Part shown: piece after piece, positions 17,387 to 26,361 of the stretch | How positions within the stretch are numbered: the stretch's first letter is position 1 | Layout of the letters: every line of letters starts with the position of its first letter | NCBI GenBank assembly: GCA_963752565.1 | Contig: CAVVZC010000005.1 | Span: 34,303-98,302, forward strand | DNA from: UBA11574 sp963752565 | GTDB taxonomy: Bacteria; Desulfobacterota; Desulfobacteria; Desulfobacterales; UBA11574 | DNA: 64,000 bases | Direction: 5' to 3' | The notes under the pieces: model-generated | Told to the model about the DNA's origin: nothing | Databases searched by the model: none | Seen by the model: the letters and a program-made list of their open reading frames with translations, nothing else | Translations under genes and position numbers: made by a program

Positions 17387-19273
17387 ATGGCACAAGAAAG
17401 CTTTAAACGTAAACTCACCGCCATTTTCAGTGCTGATGTTAAAGGATACAGCAGCCTCATGGGTAAAGACGAGGATGCCACCGTCCGCACTTTAAAGGCT
17501 TATCGTGAGTTAATTGCCAATCTCATCCACAAATATCGTGGCCGAGTGATAGACTCTCCAGGGGATAACATACTGGCTGAGTTTGCCAGTGTGGTGGATG
17601 CGGTTCGGGGTGCCGTGGATATTCAGAATGAGCTCAAAGCCAGGAACACAGAGCTATCTGAACATCGGAAGATGGAGTTTCGGATAGGGATCAACCTCGG
17701 AGATGTGATCGAAGACGAAGACCGAATTTACGGCGATGGCGTAAATATTGCGGCCCGCATAGAGGGGCTTTCTCAAGGTGGCGGCATCTGTATATCGAGG
17801 ACAGCATATGAACACGTTAAAAACAAACTGTCTTTGGGTTATGAGTATATAGGAGAGCATACCGTCAAGAACATTGCGGAGCCTGTTAGGGTATATCGAG
17901 TCCTGACGGCACCCGAAGCCGCCGGCAAGGTTGTCGGCGAGAAAAAATCGAGACCGAGGCAGTGGCGATGGATAGCCATAACCGCAACGATTCTGGTGCT
18001 TGGGATTGCAGGTGTGGAAATCTGGAATATTTATTTGAGACCGGCCCTTTTTTCTGAAAAGGCTTCATCTGTTGAGAAAATTGCTATTTCTTTTAATGAA
18101 AAACCTTCCATCGCAGTGCTTCCATTCAGAAACCTCAGTGGCGATCCGGAACAAGAATATTTCAGCGATGGAATCACCAACGACATTATTACGGATCTCT
18201 CAAAATTCAGCGAACTGTTTGTCATTGCCAGCAACACAGTATTTACTTACAAAGATAAGCCGGTGAAAGTTAAAGACATCAGTCGGGATTTAGGTGTTCG
18301 TTATGTTTTGGAGGGTAGCGTTCAAAAGACCGGCAGTAAGGTGCGGGTCAATTCTCAACTCATTGATGCTGCCACCGGACATCATCTTTGGGCCGAACGA
18401 TATGACAAAGACTTAAAAGACCTGTTTAAATTGCAGAACGAACTTGTTCAAACCATTGTTGCAAAAATGGCCATCCGGATTGACGAGACTGAACGTGCTC
18501 GGACATTGCGTAAAGATACCGACAATCTTCAAGCATATGACTATCTGCTACGAGGATGGGAGTATTTTTATCAAAACACGCGTGAAGGCAATAAAGATGC
18601 CCGTCTAATGTTTCAGAAAGCAATTGAAATCGATCCTCGCTATTCTTCGGCTTATGCCGCCCTTGCATGGTCCCATCTCAATGATTTTTATTACGGCTGG
18701 TCCATGTTTCCCGACAAATCTCTTCAACAAGTACACGATCTTGCGAAAATGGCCTTAAGCATGAAAGAATCCAACGCGCTCGCTCACTCCGCACTTGGAG
18801 CCATTTACCTTCGTTGGAGGCAATACGACCTTGCAATGAGCGAACTGCAGCGGGCAATTGAACTTAATCCCAATGATACCCAGAGTCAAAGACAACTGGG
18901 TTCGGTGATGCTGTATTCAGGCCGAAAGGATGAGGCCATTTATTGGATAGAATCCGCCCTTAGACTAAATCCACATTTATCTCTGGATGCTTACATGCTG
19001 CTCGGGCAGGCGTATTACCTAAGCGGTCGATATGAAGACACAATAAAGATCCTGAAGAAGGGACTATCCAAAAATCCGAATTTTGTGGGTCACCATATCA
19101 TGCTGGCTGCGGCCAACGCTCAAGCTAACCACATCGAAGAGGCAAAGCGATCATCCACGAAAGTACTCCGATTACATCCATTCTTTAAAACCGACGCCTA
19201 TGGAACTGTGTTTCGTAATCCGGAAGATCGAGCCAAAATTGTCGATGGTCTGAGGAAAGCCGGTCTTAACTGA
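17387..19273 (+). CDS. Class III adenylate/guanylate cyclase with TolB-like and TPR domains
   Basis: 628 residues. The N-terminal cyclase homology domain (about 8-175) keeps a metal-binding aspartate in FSADVKGYSSLM and the GDVIEDEDRIYGDGVNIAAR motif. A single membrane helix lies near 196-215 (WIAITATILVLGIAGVEIW). Next comes a TolB-like/FlgO-type segment (PSIAVLPFRNLSGDPEQEYF), then several TPR-like repeats to the C-terminus. This architecture is common in proteobacteria, probably making cAMP in response to a periplasmic signal; the ligand is unknown. ATG 17387 follows AAAGGGG. It is monocistronic, convergent with the gene to its right. Confidence 0.88.
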   Translation: MAQESFKRKLTAIFSADVKGYSSLMGKDEDATVRTLKAYRELIANLIHKYRGRVIDSPGDNILAEFASVVDAVRGAVDIQNELKARNTELSEHRKMEFRIGINLGDVIEDEDRIYGDGVNIAARIEGLSQGGGICISRTAYEHVKNKLSLGYEYIGEHTVKNIAEPVRVYRVLTAPEAAGKVVGEKKSRPRQWRWIAITATILVLGIAGVEIWNIYLRPALFSEKASSVEKIAISFNEKPSIAVLPFRNLSGDPEQEYFSDGITNDIITDLSKFSELFVIASNTVFTYKDKPVKVKDISRDLGVRYVLEGSVQKTGSKVRVNSQLIDAATGHHLWAERYDKDLKDLFKLQNELVQTIVAKMAIRIDETERARTLRKDTDNLQAYDYLLRGWEYFYQNTREGNKDARLMFQKAIEIDPRYSSAYAALAWSHLNDFYYGWSMFPDKSLQQVHDLAKMALSMKESNALAHSALGAIYLRWRQYDLAMSELQRAIELNPNDTQSQRQLGSVMLYSGRKDEAIYWIESALRLNPHLSLDAYMLLGQAYYLSGRYEDTIKILKKGLSKNPNFVGHHIMLAAANAQANHIEEAKRSSTKVLRLHPFFKTDAYGTVFRNPEDRAKIVDGLRKAGLN

Positions 19274-19323
19274 TACAGATGCAACGTATCTGGCTCCAGT
19301 GTGCTCCAAAGTGTTTACGGCGA

Positions 19324-19815
19324 TCAATTCTTTTGGTTAAGTTTCGCCCAATTTTCGTCCGCTTTCTTTATGGCGTCGTCACCTTTTTGGGCAAAGGTAT
19401 TGCTGACGTCCATATTCCAGTTTAAATACAGTTTTCCATCGATAATTTTAAAAGCCTCAGGATCTACGCCGGCAACCTGACCGGTTGCTGCCAAGCTGTC
19501 TGCTCAATATCCCCCATATTGTGGCGCGTATTGTTCCGGATCTGCGGCAAACAGATCCCGGTTTTTTGCACTTTCAAAATACCAATTGGCATCATTCCAA
19601 TTATAGGAGAACTTGCTTGTGCCTTTCACCGCTCGCCCTTCGGTAAAATAGGCAACGGTGTCATATCCTTTTATTGCAACGCCATATATGTTGGTATTGA
19701 TCTTTTTTTTAATTGAGTCAGCGTTGCCCCATGTAGGTAGCGATCCTATCAGGACAACAGCCGTCAAAATACCGAGGAAAACTTTTTTGGTTGTATTTGA
19801 TGTGATATTAGTCAT
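19324..19815 (-). CDS. Exported YHS-domain protein with in-frame UGA, probable selenoprotein
   Basis: 163 codons if TGA at 19504-19506 is read as selenocysteine. An N-terminal signal peptide (VFLGILTAVVLIGSLPTWGNA) precedes a YHS-like domain: YGVAIKGYDTVAYFTEGRAV, then AADPEQYAPQYGGY, the TGA, and ADSLAATGQVAG. The frame stays open for 59 more codons that carry the family's tail (DPEAFKIIDGKLYLNWN, ending KKADENWAKL). Family members I know have Cys at this spot (YGG-aromatic-Cys). A hairpin with GCAACC/GGTTGC arms and a GGUCA loop starts 16 nt after the UGA, as bacterial SECIS elements do. GAGGA precedes the ATG. The function of the family is unknown; metal binding is often proposed. A simple nonsense mutation is the alternative. 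Confidence 0.8.
19472..19488 (-). promoter_or_regulatory. Candidate bacterial SECIS hairpin
   Basis: In the mRNA, GCAACC-GGUCA-GGUUGC forms a perfect six-pair stem with the apical loop starting 22 nt after the UGA codon at 19504-19506. Bacterial SECIS elements have a short stem with a G (often GGU/GU) at the start of the loop, at about this distance. The fit is by eye. Confidence 0.7.
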
Positions 19816-19944
19816 TTAAAAATCCTCATCGCGATTATTAAACATAATGGTTAATGCTTTTATTTCGTAATATGATAAGAAGTTATTTTCTGCAGCTTCT
19901 CGTATACCCAAAAAATAAAATCTCAATCGAGGTTAAATACATTA

Positions 19945-20388
19945 TTACTTTTTAAAATAGAGTGTCTTAAAATCATTAACAAGATCTTTTAATATGTTGA
20001 CATTGGCTAAATCGGTCGTTTGTTTACATTTCATGCTATAGATCAGCATCTGATGAAGTAATCCAAGTTTCTTTTCATAGCTATTCGTACCCGTCTTGAT
20101 CCGCTGAGTCATAAAATATTGAGTGACAATCTCTTGAATTTTATCGGCATGGTGCTCCTTATTCATAATCCAGCGCACCAGTTGGTTGGAATTATGATGT
20201 TCTTTTTTTTCGAGTTTTATGATTTGATTCATGGACTTCTCAATGGTAGCAATATCCTCATTAATCATATCGATTCGCATCTCGTCATGGTAAATTCCAC
20301 AGGGTATTTCACAATGAGCAGAAGCTTGTAGGGCTAAAATTAAGACAAAAGAACAACCAACTATAATTTGTAAGAATATCTTTCTCAT
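19945..20388 (-). CDS. sodN: Exported nickel superoxide dismutase
   Basis: 147 residues. After a signal peptide (MRKIFLQIIVGCSFVLILAL..., cleavage expected after QASA) the mature protein would begin HCEIPCGIYHDE. This is the nickel-hook HCxxPCGxY that defines Ni-SOD, in which the amino group and side chain of His1 and Cys2/Cys6 bind nickel. The helical remainder (DINEDIATIEKSMNQI-type) also fits. In Streptomyces a short propeptide is cut off to free His1; here signal peptidase would do so and place the enzyme in the periplasm. ATG 20388 has AAGGAGG upstream; the longer open frame lacks a site. Lies between hcp and the YHS gene, an oxidative-stress context. Confidence 0.9.
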   Translation of the reverse strand: MRKIFLQIIVGCSFVLILALQASAHCEIPCGIYHDEMRIDMINEDIATIEKSMNQIIKLEKKEHHNSNQLVRWIMNKEHHADKIQEIVTQYFMTQRIKTGTNSYEKKLGLLHQMLIYSMKCKQTTDLANVNILKDLVNDFKTLYFKK

Positions 20389-20530
20389 GACAAAACCCTC
20401 CTTAAAAAGTTTCTTTCGGTCCTGCGACGTTAAAGGCTTTTTTGCCATATTCGGGTGCGAAACTTGAGCATATAAATTTTGGCAATAAAAACGTTCTGAT
20501 CACCGGCAGTTTGGATGTCAAACGGGTTGG

Positions 20531-22159
20531 TTAACCCAAAATGGCCTTCAGGTCTTCATCGGGTGTCGCAATTGGTTTGATATCGAAATTTTTAACCAAT
20601 GTATCCAGTACATTCGGGGTCAAAAAAGCAGGCAAAGAGGGGCCAAGCCGGATCCCCTTGATACCCAAATGCAGCAGAGCCAACAGGACGCACACCGCCT
20701 TTTGTTCATACCAGGATATGATTAAAGACAGCGGAAGTTCATTCACATCGACATTAAAGGCATTGGCAAGGGCCACAGCGATCTGGACGGCCGAGTAAGC
20801 ATCGTTGCACTGACCTGCATCCAGCAGTCTCGGGATACCGCCGATATCTCCAAGATCTTTGTCAAAGAACCGATATTTGCCGCAGGCCAGTGTTAGAACA
20901 ACACAATCTTTTGGCACTTTTTCCACAAACTCCGTGTAGTAATTGCGACCCGGTTTGGCGCCATCACATCCGGCGACCAGAAAGAAGTGGCGGATGTCCT
21001 TGTTCTTGACGGCTTCAATCACCTTGTCCGCCACCCCTAGTACGGCATTTCGGGCAAATCCCACCGTGACTTCGCCGGCGTCTTCATCTTCTTGAAAGCC
21101 GGGCAGCGCCAAGGCTCTATCGATGACAGGCTGAAAGTTCAAATCGTAGATATGCGGAACATCAGGCCAACCGACCATGCCGCTTGAAAATATATTATCT
21201 TTATAATCGTTCTTGGGTCTTTGGATACAATTGGTCGTCATGAGAATGGCTCCGGGAAAATTCGAAAATTCCCTGATCTGATTTTGCCATGCGGTTCCAT
21301 ATTGTCCATAAAAGTGTTTATATTGTTTTAATTTCGGATAACCATGGGTGGGGAGCATCTCACCGTGGGTATAGACATAGATATCTTTGCCTTCGGTCTG
21401 TTTAAGAAGTTCTTCAAGATCCTTTAAATCATGGCCTGACACTAAAATGGCCTTTCCTTTTTTATGTCCCAGCGGGACCCGGGTGGGCACCGGATGACCG
21501 TAAATACCCGTGTTGCCGGCATCAAGAAGCTCCATGGCCTTAAGCGCGGCTTCACCACACTTGAGGGCCAGTCCGACCCAGTCGTCTATGCTTAAATCAT
21601 CTCTTTGAATGGCCGCCAGACCTTCATGGACGTAGGCATACACTTTATCATCTTCCTCTCCTAAAATCTCGGCGTGTTCCGCATAGGCGCTGACTCCCTT
21701 TATACCGAAAAGAACGGTGTGTTTCAAAGAGAGAATGTCGGGGTTGTCGCCTGGATAGGATTTTAAGCCGACATCTTCCCCCTGCTTCACCAACCCCTCC
21801 AAAGCTGGATGAGGATTAAACTCAGCAGGTCCATCATTCAGATCAACATTCCCACCGGCGGCCTTAACTTTTTCTTTTAATTGATCACGCTTTGCTGCGG
21901 TCTCATGAATCAAACTTTTGAAGCGATCGGGATCGAAATCCACATTGGTCAGTGTCGAGAAGGCCGCTTTAACAGTAAAAATATTAACCTCTCTATCCGT
22001 GACACCAACTTTTCTTCCCTCCACGGCAACCTGGGATAGCCCCATTAGCGTGTAGAGGAGAAGATCCTGTAAGGCGGCTACCTCGGGTTTTTTCCCGCAA
22101 ACTCCCTGCACCGTGCATCCCGTGCCTTTTGCCGTCTGTTCACATTGATAACAAAACAT
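20531..22159 (-). CDS. hcp: Hydroxylamine reductase / hybrid cluster protein
   Basis: 542-residue Fe-S enzyme with a cubane and a hybrid 4Fe-2O-2S cluster, reducing NO or hydroxylamine in nitrosative-stress defence. The N-terminus MFCYQCEQTAKGTGCTVQGVCGK shows the class-type cubane cysteines. Hybrid-cluster ligands appear in the conserved stretches HGEMLPTHGYP, TTNCIQRPK, FLVAGCDGAKPGRNYY and LTLACGKYRF. The ATG at 22159 follows GAGGAGG; the upstream extension is not needed. Expected to be under HcpR/FNR-type control, but I did not find a convincing operator. The gap to 22457 holds nothing I recognise. Confidence 0.97.
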   Translation of the reverse strand: MFCYQCEQTAKGTGCTVQGVCGKKPEVAALQDLLLYTLMGLSQVAVEGRKVGVTDREVNIFTVKAAFSTLTNVDFDPDRFKSLIHETAAKRDQLKEKVKAAGGNVDLNDGPAEFNPHPALEGLVKQGEDVGLKSYPGDNPDILSLKHTVLFGIKGVSAYAEHAEILGEEDDKVYAYVHEGLAAIQRDDLSIDDWVGLALKCGEAALKAMELLDAGNTGIYGHPVPTRVPLGHKKGKAILVSGHDLKDLEELLKQTEGKDIYVYTHGEMLPTHGYPKLKQYKHFYGQYGTAWQNQIREFSNFPGAILMTTNCIQRPKNDYKDNIFSSGMVGWPDVPHIYDLNFQPVIDRALALPGFQEDEDAGEVTVGFARNAVLGVADKVIEAVKNKDIRHFFLVAGCDGAKPGRNYYTEFVEKVPKDCVVLTLACGKYRFFDKDLGDIGGIPRLLDAGQCNDAYSAVQIAVALANAFNVDVNELPLSLIISWYEQKAVCVLLALLHLGIKGIRLGPSLPAFLTPNVLDTLVKNFDIKPIATPDEDLKAILG

Positions 22160-22456
22160 TGCAGTCCTCCTCTCATTTCGAGTTTTTCTCACACATCAAT
22201 CACTAAATGATATCTGTAACTAATACCTGAAAATATTTATCCTTTGTTTATTAGTAGGTGAGACATCCTTTCCAAAACTTTTATTTTCTAGAATAACAAT
22301 TTATTGGGGAATGTAAACAAATGACACAAATACAAGATCTGAAAAAAGATTCAAGATATTGGAGAATAAACTATACGGCATGATAAAAAGGAAAGGTAAG
22401 GCTTTTTGTAATTGACTCTGCCTAAATGTATTAGACATTCAATACTTGGTTCCAAT

Positions 22457-24013
22457 TTAGGAATTAGACCTTAGATATGATTTAAACAGTTTCTTTGTCA
22501 TCTTTTCTACTATTCCAAAGTCCGTGGCTGACGATGATTGCTCAGTAGAATAGAATTGTCTAAATGATATGTTGTTATCAATATCGACAAGATAGCCTGT
22601 ATATTTAAAATTATCCACAACGCTATTTATTTCCACTACAATTTTAAATATTAAAACTAAACCGTTATTTATTCTACTTGATAATTCTTTTAACATTTTT
22701 AAATCAGGTTTCTTTTTAGCTAACCATGAATTACCATACCAAATCTTCTTTTCGATGTTCTTATTGATTATTTCCCTGATAGATTTAATCTGATGCGTTG
22801 TATAATCCTTATTGTAAGGATAAACGGAATGAGTCAGAATAATATTAGGTATGCCATTCGTATATTTAATGATAAAATCTATATATTTTCTCAGATCTTT
22901 TAAATCGCTAGCTGGAAAACCAATCTCAGTGATAGGAAAAACAGCCAGGCGATACCTTTTTTCAATGCTGTTCACAGTTGTCTCCGGGATGGAGGCTAAC
23001 CACTCACTTTGAGCCTTTTCCTGTTTCAATCTTTTTCCCTCAAGTTGCTTTCGTTCAAACTCTATATTTTTCCTCTCCATTTCCATTTTAATGCGTTCAA
23101 GTTCCATGCGCTCCTGTTCGAGATGCCTGCGTTCAGTCGTTAATTCAGTATATGAAGACATTTCTATGTCACCGCTCGATGCTACAAATACAAATAGCCC
23201 ACCCTGATCCCCGGTATTTCGAATCGGTCGACACAATGGTGTTTGTTCAGAATTGTTACTGACAATCGGTGCAATACGGGTACAAAGCTCTTGTATGGAA
23301 ATATATGGCTTTTCGTTTCTTCCCAATTCCTTAAGCAATTGATACGCAAATACACTGTGGCCGCCTGATCCGACATCCGATACCGGCGTCTTATTTCCGG
23401 AAGTCATTCCCCAGCGGCTTTTTTCATTATATAAATTAACATAATATTTGTTATCGATGGCTTGCGGTACGGCACGTGATTGACCAAACAGGGTGCCAGA
23501 ATAACAAGAATCAGAGATAAGGAGGACATGACGTGCGTTCATATTACGCATGGATTTTTGAACCTGAACGTTGTCCAGATACGTTACATAATTTCCCCCC
23601 TCGGCGTTTGCCGGTATCCACCAACCGTCATTATATGTTCGATCAAGATCACCATGTCCGGCATAATATATCAGAACGCTGTCATCCGATTTTGTCGAAG
23701 ACGCTAGATTCCGCAGGGCTCGATAGATAGCTTCTTTTGTTGCTTTTCGGTCCAGAAGGAGATTAACCTGAAAACCATAACGCTTAATAAGAAGTTCTGC
23801 CATATCCTTGGCATCACTTACAGCTGTTTCAAGATCCGGAATTTTCGAATCTTCATAATCGTTTATTCCGATGATTAATGCCCGGTATGCACCAAGTTTA
23901 CCACTTTTATGGCTTAGTTCCTTGATAACCGAAATCCCACGATCCGCATCAGCTGGCAACTCTGACAGAAAAAAACCAATAAGCAAAAATATTAACCATA
24001 ATGCTTTTTTCAT
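22457..24013 (-). CDS. Exported caspase-like (C14) protease
   Basis: 518 residues. A signal peptide (MKKALWLIFLLIGFFLSELP) precedes a caspase fold: YRALIIGINDYED, the catalytic His in IYYAGHGD (near 118) and the catalytic Cys in LLISDSCYSGTLF (near 168). An acidic/basic coiled coil rich in E, R and K (about 290-340) separates it from a C-terminal domain of about 170 residues that resembles secreted TolB/CsgG-like modules but is not identified. Orthocaspases cut after basic residues; the target is unknown. Flanked by long spacers, it is probably monocistronic. Confidence 0.85.
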   Translation of the reverse strand: MKKALWLIFLLIGFFLSELPADADRGISVIKELSHKSGKLGAYRALIIGINDYEDSKIPDLETAVSDAKDMAELLIKRYGFQVNLLLDRKATKEAIYRALRNLASSTKSDDSVLIYYAGHGDLDRTYNDGWWIPANAEGGNYVTYLDNVQVQKSMRNMNARHVLLISDSCYSGTLFGQSRAVPQAIDNKYYVNLYNEKSRWGMTSGNKTPVSDVGSGGHSVFAYQLLKELGRNEKPYISIQELCTRIAPIVSNNSEQTPLCRPIRNTGDQGGLFVFVASSGDIEMSSYTELTTERRHLEQERMELERIKMEMERKNIEFERKQLEGKRLKQEKAQSEWLASIPETTVNSIEKRYRLAVFPITEIGFPASDLKDLRKYIDFIIKYTNGIPNIILTHSVYPYNKDYTTHQIKSIREIINKNIEKKIWYGNSWLAKKKPDLKMLKELSSRINNGLVLIFKIVVEINSVVDNFKYTGYLVDIDNNISFRQFYSTEQSSSATDFGIVEKMTKKLFKSYLRSNS

Positions 24014-24160
24014 AATATCTTTATAACAACCGATTATGTTGTGGTTTGGAAGTTGAAACGTTTATAGTCAAATATTCCAACCAAAATGGCATATAATTAT
24101 AAAATATAAGAGGCCATAATCTCCCCTATTTCATTTTAGTGTCACATTATGGGGATGTCA

Positions 24161-24199
24161 AACCTTATTATAAAAAACACAAAAAGTTATAATAAGGTT
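24161..24199. terminator. Perfect 13-bp inverted repeat between caspase and MBL genes
   Basis: AACCTTATTATAA and TTATAATAAGGTT are perfect inverted repeats separated by 13 A-rich bases. AT-rich stem without a long U-run on either side; it could be a weak terminator or an operator for the caspase gene, which starts about 150 bp away. Confidence 0.4.
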
Positions 24200-24240
24200 A
24201 AACATAGGGTTCATTTTTTAGGGAGCTTAAAATATTGGGG

Positions 24241-25338
24241 TTAGTTTAAAAAGAATGTTTCACCATGCTTGATATCGACCAATCGGTCGCTCAATCCTTC
24301 CTTTTCCAGCTCTCTTTTCAGGTCTCTGGGTGGAAAATGGACCGGTTCGTCGCCCAGACGAAATGTTCCCCAGTGAACGATCATCATCTTTTTGGCGTTG
24401 AGTTCTTTAAACGCCTGAACCGCTTCCCGGGGATTGATATGGCTGGGAGCCATGAACCACCGGGGTTCATAGGCACCAAGATTGATAACAACCAAGTCGA
24501 TGTCGAAATCCTGTCCGATCTCTGAAAATCCGTCGAAGTATCCCGAGTCCCCCATGACATAAATCGTGTGTCCGACGGAGGTTTCGATCATATACCCTCC
24601 CCATAAAGACCGATTGGGCCCTCGAAAAGGGTTTCGCATGGTCCAATGATTGCTGGGCAGAAATGTTATCGATTGATCGCCGTTGCGATATGTGTCATAC
24701 CAGTCAAGCTGGGTTCGATTTTTCATTTCTAAATCCTGAAATACCCGATGATGTCCCAAGGGGGTGATTAGATGGGTGGCTTTATCCAGGGTGGAAAGAG
24801 AGGACTTGTCCAGGTGGTCGTAATGACCATGCGTGATCAAAACGTGATCCGGTTTTGGGATCTGTTTCGGGTTGAACATAAATGGCGAAAAATCCTCAAT
24901 AAACCACGTCAGATCGGAAAACATCGGATCCACCATTAGATAACGATCGACATCCTTGATGAGAACTCCGGCGTGCTTGAGAAAAGTGACACTGACGCCT
25001 TGATGTGCCTGTATCGGCGACCAGTTTATGACAATGGGATGAATGGACTGGTCTTTAAGATAGGGACTAAACTGACTTGGGCTGAGCTTCCATTTCAGAA
25101 GTTGCAGAAATCTTCTTTTCCGCAAAGGTCCAATGGGATTTATGAAAACGCCGTTGCCATGATGCTCTTTTCTTAGAACAATATCCCTCAAACTTCGTCC
25201 GTTTAGGGGATTATAGTGCAATTGATGGTCGTTCATTTTTCCAATGGCTGCCAGCACAACAGCAGGATGAAAAAAACGCATCAAAAACAGGGTTTGTACA
25301 CCCATAAGTATTTTTTTTATAAAAGCTCTTCGTCTCAT
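24241..25338 (-). CDS. Exported MBL-fold hydrolase (UlaG / NAPE-PLD-like)
   Basis: 365 residues. The N-terminus MRRRAFIKKILMGVQTLFL looks like an export signal with an arginine-rich start. The MBL metal site is LITHGHYDHLDKS near residue 190, followed by SNHWTMRNPFRGPNRSLWGGY and GDSGYFDGFSEIGQ, typical of the N-acyl-phosphatidylethanolamine phospholipase D / UlaG-like branch. It may act on membrane lipids or phosphodiesters in the periplasm; this is inference. No neighbour shares its strand closely enough for an operon. Confidence 0.85.
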   Translation of the reverse strand: MRRRAFIKKILMGVQTLFLMRFFHPAVVLAAIGKMNDHQLHYNPLNGRSLRDIVLRKEHHGNGVFINPIGPLRKRRFLQLLKWKLSPSQFSPYLKDQSIHPIVINWSPIQAHQGVSVTFLKHAGVLIKDVDRYLMVDPMFSDLTWFIEDFSPFMFNPKQIPKPDHVLITHGHYDHLDKSSLSTLDKATHLITPLGHHRVFQDLEMKNRTQLDWYDTYRNGDQSITFLPSNHWTMRNPFRGPNRSLWGGYMIETSVGHTIYVMGDSGYFDGFSEIGQDFDIDLVVINLGAYEPRWFMAPSHINPREAVQAFKELNAKKMMIVHWGTFRLGDEPVHFPPRDLKRELEKEGLSDRLVDIKHGETFFLN

Positions 25339-25741
25339 TTTTCATCGACAACGTAAAATGAATAAATTTATTTTTGTTTTTTACATAGTAAGCATGAAAT
25401 TTAAGAAGAAAAGTCTTATTATCCAAGTTTCGCACCCCAATATAGCTAAAAAGCCTTTGATGTATAAGGCCAAAAGAAATTAATTAAGGTATAATATGTC
25501 TTTGGTGCATTATCGTACGGTGCCAAAATATAAAGTGACGCCAACATTAAAAATCATATGGATATCTCTACGTTACATTTTCTTGGTACCTTATATGGAT
25601 TCATGAGGCTTTTTTCTATTTAACCATCGCATCCGTATGATTTTACCTTAAAAAATATTCCCGGTCTGCTACGCTGTATTGGCGATGCTGAAAATGGAGT
25701 CTTAAGATTTCAGTGCATCAAAATTCTGATTTGAAGATCGG
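25339..25741. other. Intergenic, nothing recognised
   Basis: About 400 bp of AT-rich DNA between two leftward genes. I see no coding signal, strong hairpin or repeat core here; it presumably holds the promoter of the MBL hydrolase near its right-hand start. Confidence 0.5.
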
Positions 25742-26176
25742 TTAAAACGCTCCCAGCTGACAATCCTTTATTTTGACCCCCATGGCTTCGCAAGCACCGC
25801 TGACAGTCATTTTACTGACGTTCAACCGGGATGCGATGTCCCATGCACGCTTACATGAAAGCCTTCTCCGAACAAGCGCATCGGAAATGGCATCTTTTAC
25901 ATCCGCTTTTATACTGTCCTGAGGTTTAACAATCTTTTTTTGGGGCTGATATCCAAACAACCCCAGCTGGCATTTCGTCAATTTAAAATTCATCACGTCA
26001 GCTGTCTTGCCCACCGTATCCGGTGAAATCTGTAACGCTTTTGCAATCTCAAATGCCACGGCACAGGGAACTTTTTCGTTTTTTGTCTGTTTCAATATTT
26101 CATTTTTAATTAAAGTGTCAGGTGTTTCATCGGGTCCGTGCTTTGTTGAAAACGTATTACCTTTACGAAGACTCAT
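25742..26176 (-). CDS. Conserved protein with two tandem HTH-like repeats (CQLG motif)
   Basis: 144 residues made of an internal duplication. Repeat one (about 22-75) has AFEIAKALQISPDTVGKTAD and ends CQLGLFGY; repeat two (about 90-144) has AWDIASRLNVSKMTVSGACE and ends CQLGAF. Each repeat resembles a helix-turn-helix with one Cys in the middle and one in the CQLG tail. No signal or membrane helix. It could be a DNA-binding or redox-sensing protein; the function is not known. GGAG precedes the ATG. An inverted repeat (TTTCGGATC...GATCCGAAA, 26238-26272) lies upstream and might be its operator. Confidence 0.7.
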   Translation of the reverse strand: MSLRKGNTFSTKHGPDETPDTLIKNEILKQTKNEKVPCAVAFEIAKALQISPDTVGKTADVMNFKLTKCQLGLFGYQPQKKIVKPQDSIKADVKDAISDALVRRRLSCKRAWDIASRLNVSKMTVSGACEAMGVKIKDCQLGAF

Positions 26177-26237
26177 TACAAACTCCTTTCGTGATGTTTT
26201 TGCTGCAAAAACGTGATAAATGTGACTCTTTTCGGAT

Positions 26238-26272
26238 CAATCGATTTTGAAACCGATCCGAAATTTGCATTT
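26238..26272. promoter_or_regulatory. Inverted repeat between divergent genes
   Basis: TTTTCGGATC and GATCCGAAAT flank a 15-base centre. It lies between the divergent CQLG-repeat gene and ispG, so it is placed to act as an operator. No known consensus recognised. Confidence 0.4.
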
Positions 26273-26361
26273 TGCTTGAATTTCAGGGTACTGTCTGTTA
26301 ATTATATGTGTTATTCACTTTAAAAAAAATCATTGTCAAATTTATTTAATATCAGGTCGCC

